NCBI GenBank assembly: GCA_947631755.1
Contig: CANRMO010000010.1
Coordinates: forward strand, 1 to 21,668
Reading direction: 5' to 3'
Length of the DNA stretch: 21,668 nt
From: an uncultured Lachnospiraceae bacterium
GTDB lineage: Bacteria; Bacillota; Clostridia; Lachnospirales; Lachnospiraceae
Shown here: piece after piece, positions 19,987 through 21,668 of the stretch
Position numbering within the stretch: the first letter of the stretch is position 1
Layout of the letters: every line of letters begins with the position of its first letter
The notes under the pieces: generated by a model
The model's database searches: none
The model's input: only the letters and a program-made list of their open reading frames with translations
Told to the model about the DNA's origin: nothing
Program-made: the position numbers and the translations under genes

Positions 19987-21668
19987 TTGGCTGGAAGAGA
20001 GTATCCATTAGAGCGTACCAGAAATATCGGTATTATGGCTCATATTGATGCCGGTAAGACAACGCTCACAGAGCGTATTTTGTATTATACCGGTGTTAAT
20101 TATAAAATTGGCGAGACTCATGATGGCGCTTCTACCATGGACTGGATGGAGCAGGAGCAGGAGAGGGGTATTACCATCACTTCTGCCGCCACAACCTGTC
20201 ACTGGACTCTGGAAGACCATCACAAGGCAAAGGACGGCGCGCTGGAGCATCGTATCAATATCATCGATACTCCGGGACACGTGGACTTCACAGTGGAAGT
20301 GGAGCGTTCCCTGCGCGTGCTGGACGGCGCGGTAGGTGTATTTGATGCGAAAGCAGGTGTTGAGCCGCAGTCTGAGAACGTATGGCGTCAGGCGGATACC
20401 TACAACGTACCGCGTATGGCATTCATCAACAAAATGGATAAGATGGGTGCAGATTTTTATTACTCGGTTCAGACGATCATTGACCGTCTGGGCAAAAACG
20501 CGATCCCGGTACAGATTCCGATCGGTAAAGAAGATGATTTTATCGGCCTGATCGATTTGTTTGAGATGGAGGCGTATTACTACAAAGATGATAAAGGCGA
20601 AGACATCGAGATTACACCGATCCCGGATGACATGAAAGATCTTGCGGACGAGTGGCACAACAATCTCGTGGAGAAGATCTGCGATCTGGACGACGATTTA
20701 ATGATGCAGTATCTGGAAGGGGAAGAGCCATCTGTGGAGGATATGAAGAAAGCACTCCGCAAGGGTACGATTGCCTGTGAGGCTGTTCCTGTATACTGTG
20801 GTTCTGCCTACAAAAACAAGGGCGTTCAGAAAATGTTAGACGGCGTGATCGAGTATATGCCGGCACCGACAGATATCCCGGATATCACGGGTGTAGATGA
20901 CGAGGGCAATGATGTTGTCCGCAAGTCCTCGGATGAGGAGCCATTTTCCGCACTGGCATTTAAGATTATGTCGGATCCGTTTGTGGGAAAACTTGCATTC
21001 TTCCGTGTGTACTCTGGTACGCTGAACTCCGGTTCTTATGTGCTGAATGCCACAAAGGGCAAGAAAGAGCGCGTAGGGCGTATCCTGCAGATGCACGCGA
21101 ATAAGAGAAGTGAGCTGGATAAGGTTTATTCCGGTGATATCGCTGCGGCAGTTGGGTTTAAGCTGACTACGACAGGCGACACGATCTGCGATGAGCAGCA
21201 CCCGGTAATCCTTGAGTCCATGGAATTCCCAGAGCCGGTTATTGAGCTCGCCATCGAGCCGAAGACAAAGAACGACCAGGGTAAAATGGGCGAGGCACTC
21301 GCAAAATTGGCAGAAGAGGATCCGACATTCCGTGCACACACGGATCAGGAGACTGGCCAGACGATCATTGCCGGTATGGGTGAGCTTCACCTGGAAGTTA
21401 TTGTAGACCGTCTGCTCCGCGAATTTAATGTAGACGCAAATGTAGGTGCACCTCAGGTTGCCTACAAAGAGACCTTTACAAAGGAGGTCGAGGTCGACAG
21501 CAAGTACGCCAAGCAGTCCGGTGGACGTGGACAGTACGGCCACTGCCGTGTCCGTTTCACACCAATTGATCCGAACGGTGAAGTTACCTATGAATTTGAG
21601 TCAACCGTTGTCGGCGGCGCGATTCCGAAAGAGTATATCCCGGCCGTTGACCAGGGTATCCAGGAGGC
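19987..21668 (+). CDS. fusA: Elongation factor G, N-terminal 560 residues (cut by window edge)
   Basis: This is EF-G, the GTPase that moves tRNA and mRNA through the ribosome. GTPase motifs are clear: AHIDAGKTT (18-26), RGITITSAATT (60-70), DTPGHVDF (94-101) and NKMD (148-151). Domain II (EPFSALAFKIMSDPFVGKL, FFRVYSGTLNSGSYV), domain III (GMGELHLEVIVDRL) and the start of domain IV (SGGRGQYGH) follow. The gene leaves the window at 21668 without a stop; the family is about 700 residues long. The start is TTG at 19987, 8 bp after AGGAGG, and leads directly into MAGREYPLERTRNIGI, the typical N-terminus. It is third in the str operon, 87 bases after rpsG. Confidence 0.97.
   Translation, partial: MAGREYPLERTRNIGIMAHIDAGKTTLTERILYYTGVNYKIGETHDGASTMDWMEQEQERGITITSAATTCHWTLEDHHKAKDGALEHRINIIDTPGHVDFTVEVERSLRVLDGAVGVFDAKAGVEPQSENVWRQADTYNVPRMAFINKMDKMGADFYYSVQTIIDRLGKNAIPVQIPIGKEDDFIGLIDLFEMEAYYYKDDKGEDIEITPIPDDMKDLADEWHNNLVEKICDLDDDLMMQYLEGEEPSVEDMKKALRKGTIACEAVPVYCGSAYKNKGVQKMLDGVIEYMPAPTDIPDITGVDDEGNDVVRKSSDEEPFSALAFKIMSDPFVGKLAFFRVYSGTLNSGSYVLNATKGKKERVGRILQMHANKRSELDKVYSGDIAAAVGFKLTTTGDTICDEQHPVILESMEFPEPVIELAIEPKTKNDQGKMGEALAKLAEEDPTFRAHTDQETGQTIIAGMGELHLEVIVDRLLREFNVDANVGAPQVAYKETFTKEVEVDSKYAKQSGGRGQYGHCRVRFTPIDPNGEVTYEFESTVVGGAIPKEYIPAVDQGIQE

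Noticed and set aside
20008..20658. Leftward 216-codon open frame inside fusA
   Set aside because: It is a shadow of the EF-G GTPase domain, which is clearly coded on the other strand.
1..21668. CRISPR arrays, tRNA or rRNA genes, and intact insertion sequences
   Set aside because: I saw no regularly spaced repeats, no tRNA- or rRNA-like sequence and no transposase in any frame. A tool scan would be more reliable than reading by eye.

Overview
The window looks like the chromosome of a low-to-mid GC, spore-forming Clostridia member, most likely Lachnospiraceae. Reasons: Gram-positive forms of S12, SSB and DnaX; the gdpP-rplI-dnaB and rpsF-ssb-rpsR clusters; a pfk gene joined to dnaX-ebfC-recR; a YyaC-type sporulation protein; a DUF5711-like protein; and secreted proteins with Lys-rich Fn3-like tails. 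The genus cannot be fixed from the sequence alone.

Layout. From 1 to 5862 the core genes read leftward: dnaB (5' part only), rplI and gdpP in one operon, then rpsR, ssb, rpsF and a DUF951 gene in another. One rightward gene (3330-4262, a zinc-ribbon membrane protein of unknown role) sits between the two operons, separated by back-to-back promoters on one side and a cluster of terminator hairpins on the other. From 5919 onward nearly everything reads rightward.

The accessory block is 5919-11383. It begins with an A/T-rich two-gene cassette that I read as a Septu anti-phage system: an SMC/ABC-like ATPase (PtuA) overlapping an HNH nuclease (PtuB). A possible scar ORF follows. Next is a secreted DUF6273-like protein with a C-type-lectin-like motif region whose codon pattern resembles a diversity-generating retroelement target. 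Then comes a secreted N-acetylmuramoyl-L-alanine amidase behind a long structured leader. The two secreted proteins share a very basic Fn3-like C-terminal domain.

From 11508 the core resumes: pfk-dnaX-ebfC-recR as a tightly coupled operon (1-nt overlaps at two of the three junctions), convergent yyaC overlapping the end of recR, an MPN-fold membrane protein that has lost its metal ligands, a DUF5711-like membrane protein, cvpA, and the str operon (rpsL, rpsG, fusA, the last cut by the window edge). The str promoter is interleaved with the terminator of the preceding operon.

The known defence system is Septu. The less expected signals are the retroelement-like variable segment, the pseudoknot-capable leader of the amidase gene, the leader ORF with an inverted repeat before the DUF6273 gene, and the metal-free MPN protein. 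Promoter and hairpin calls were made by eye. No database search was run.
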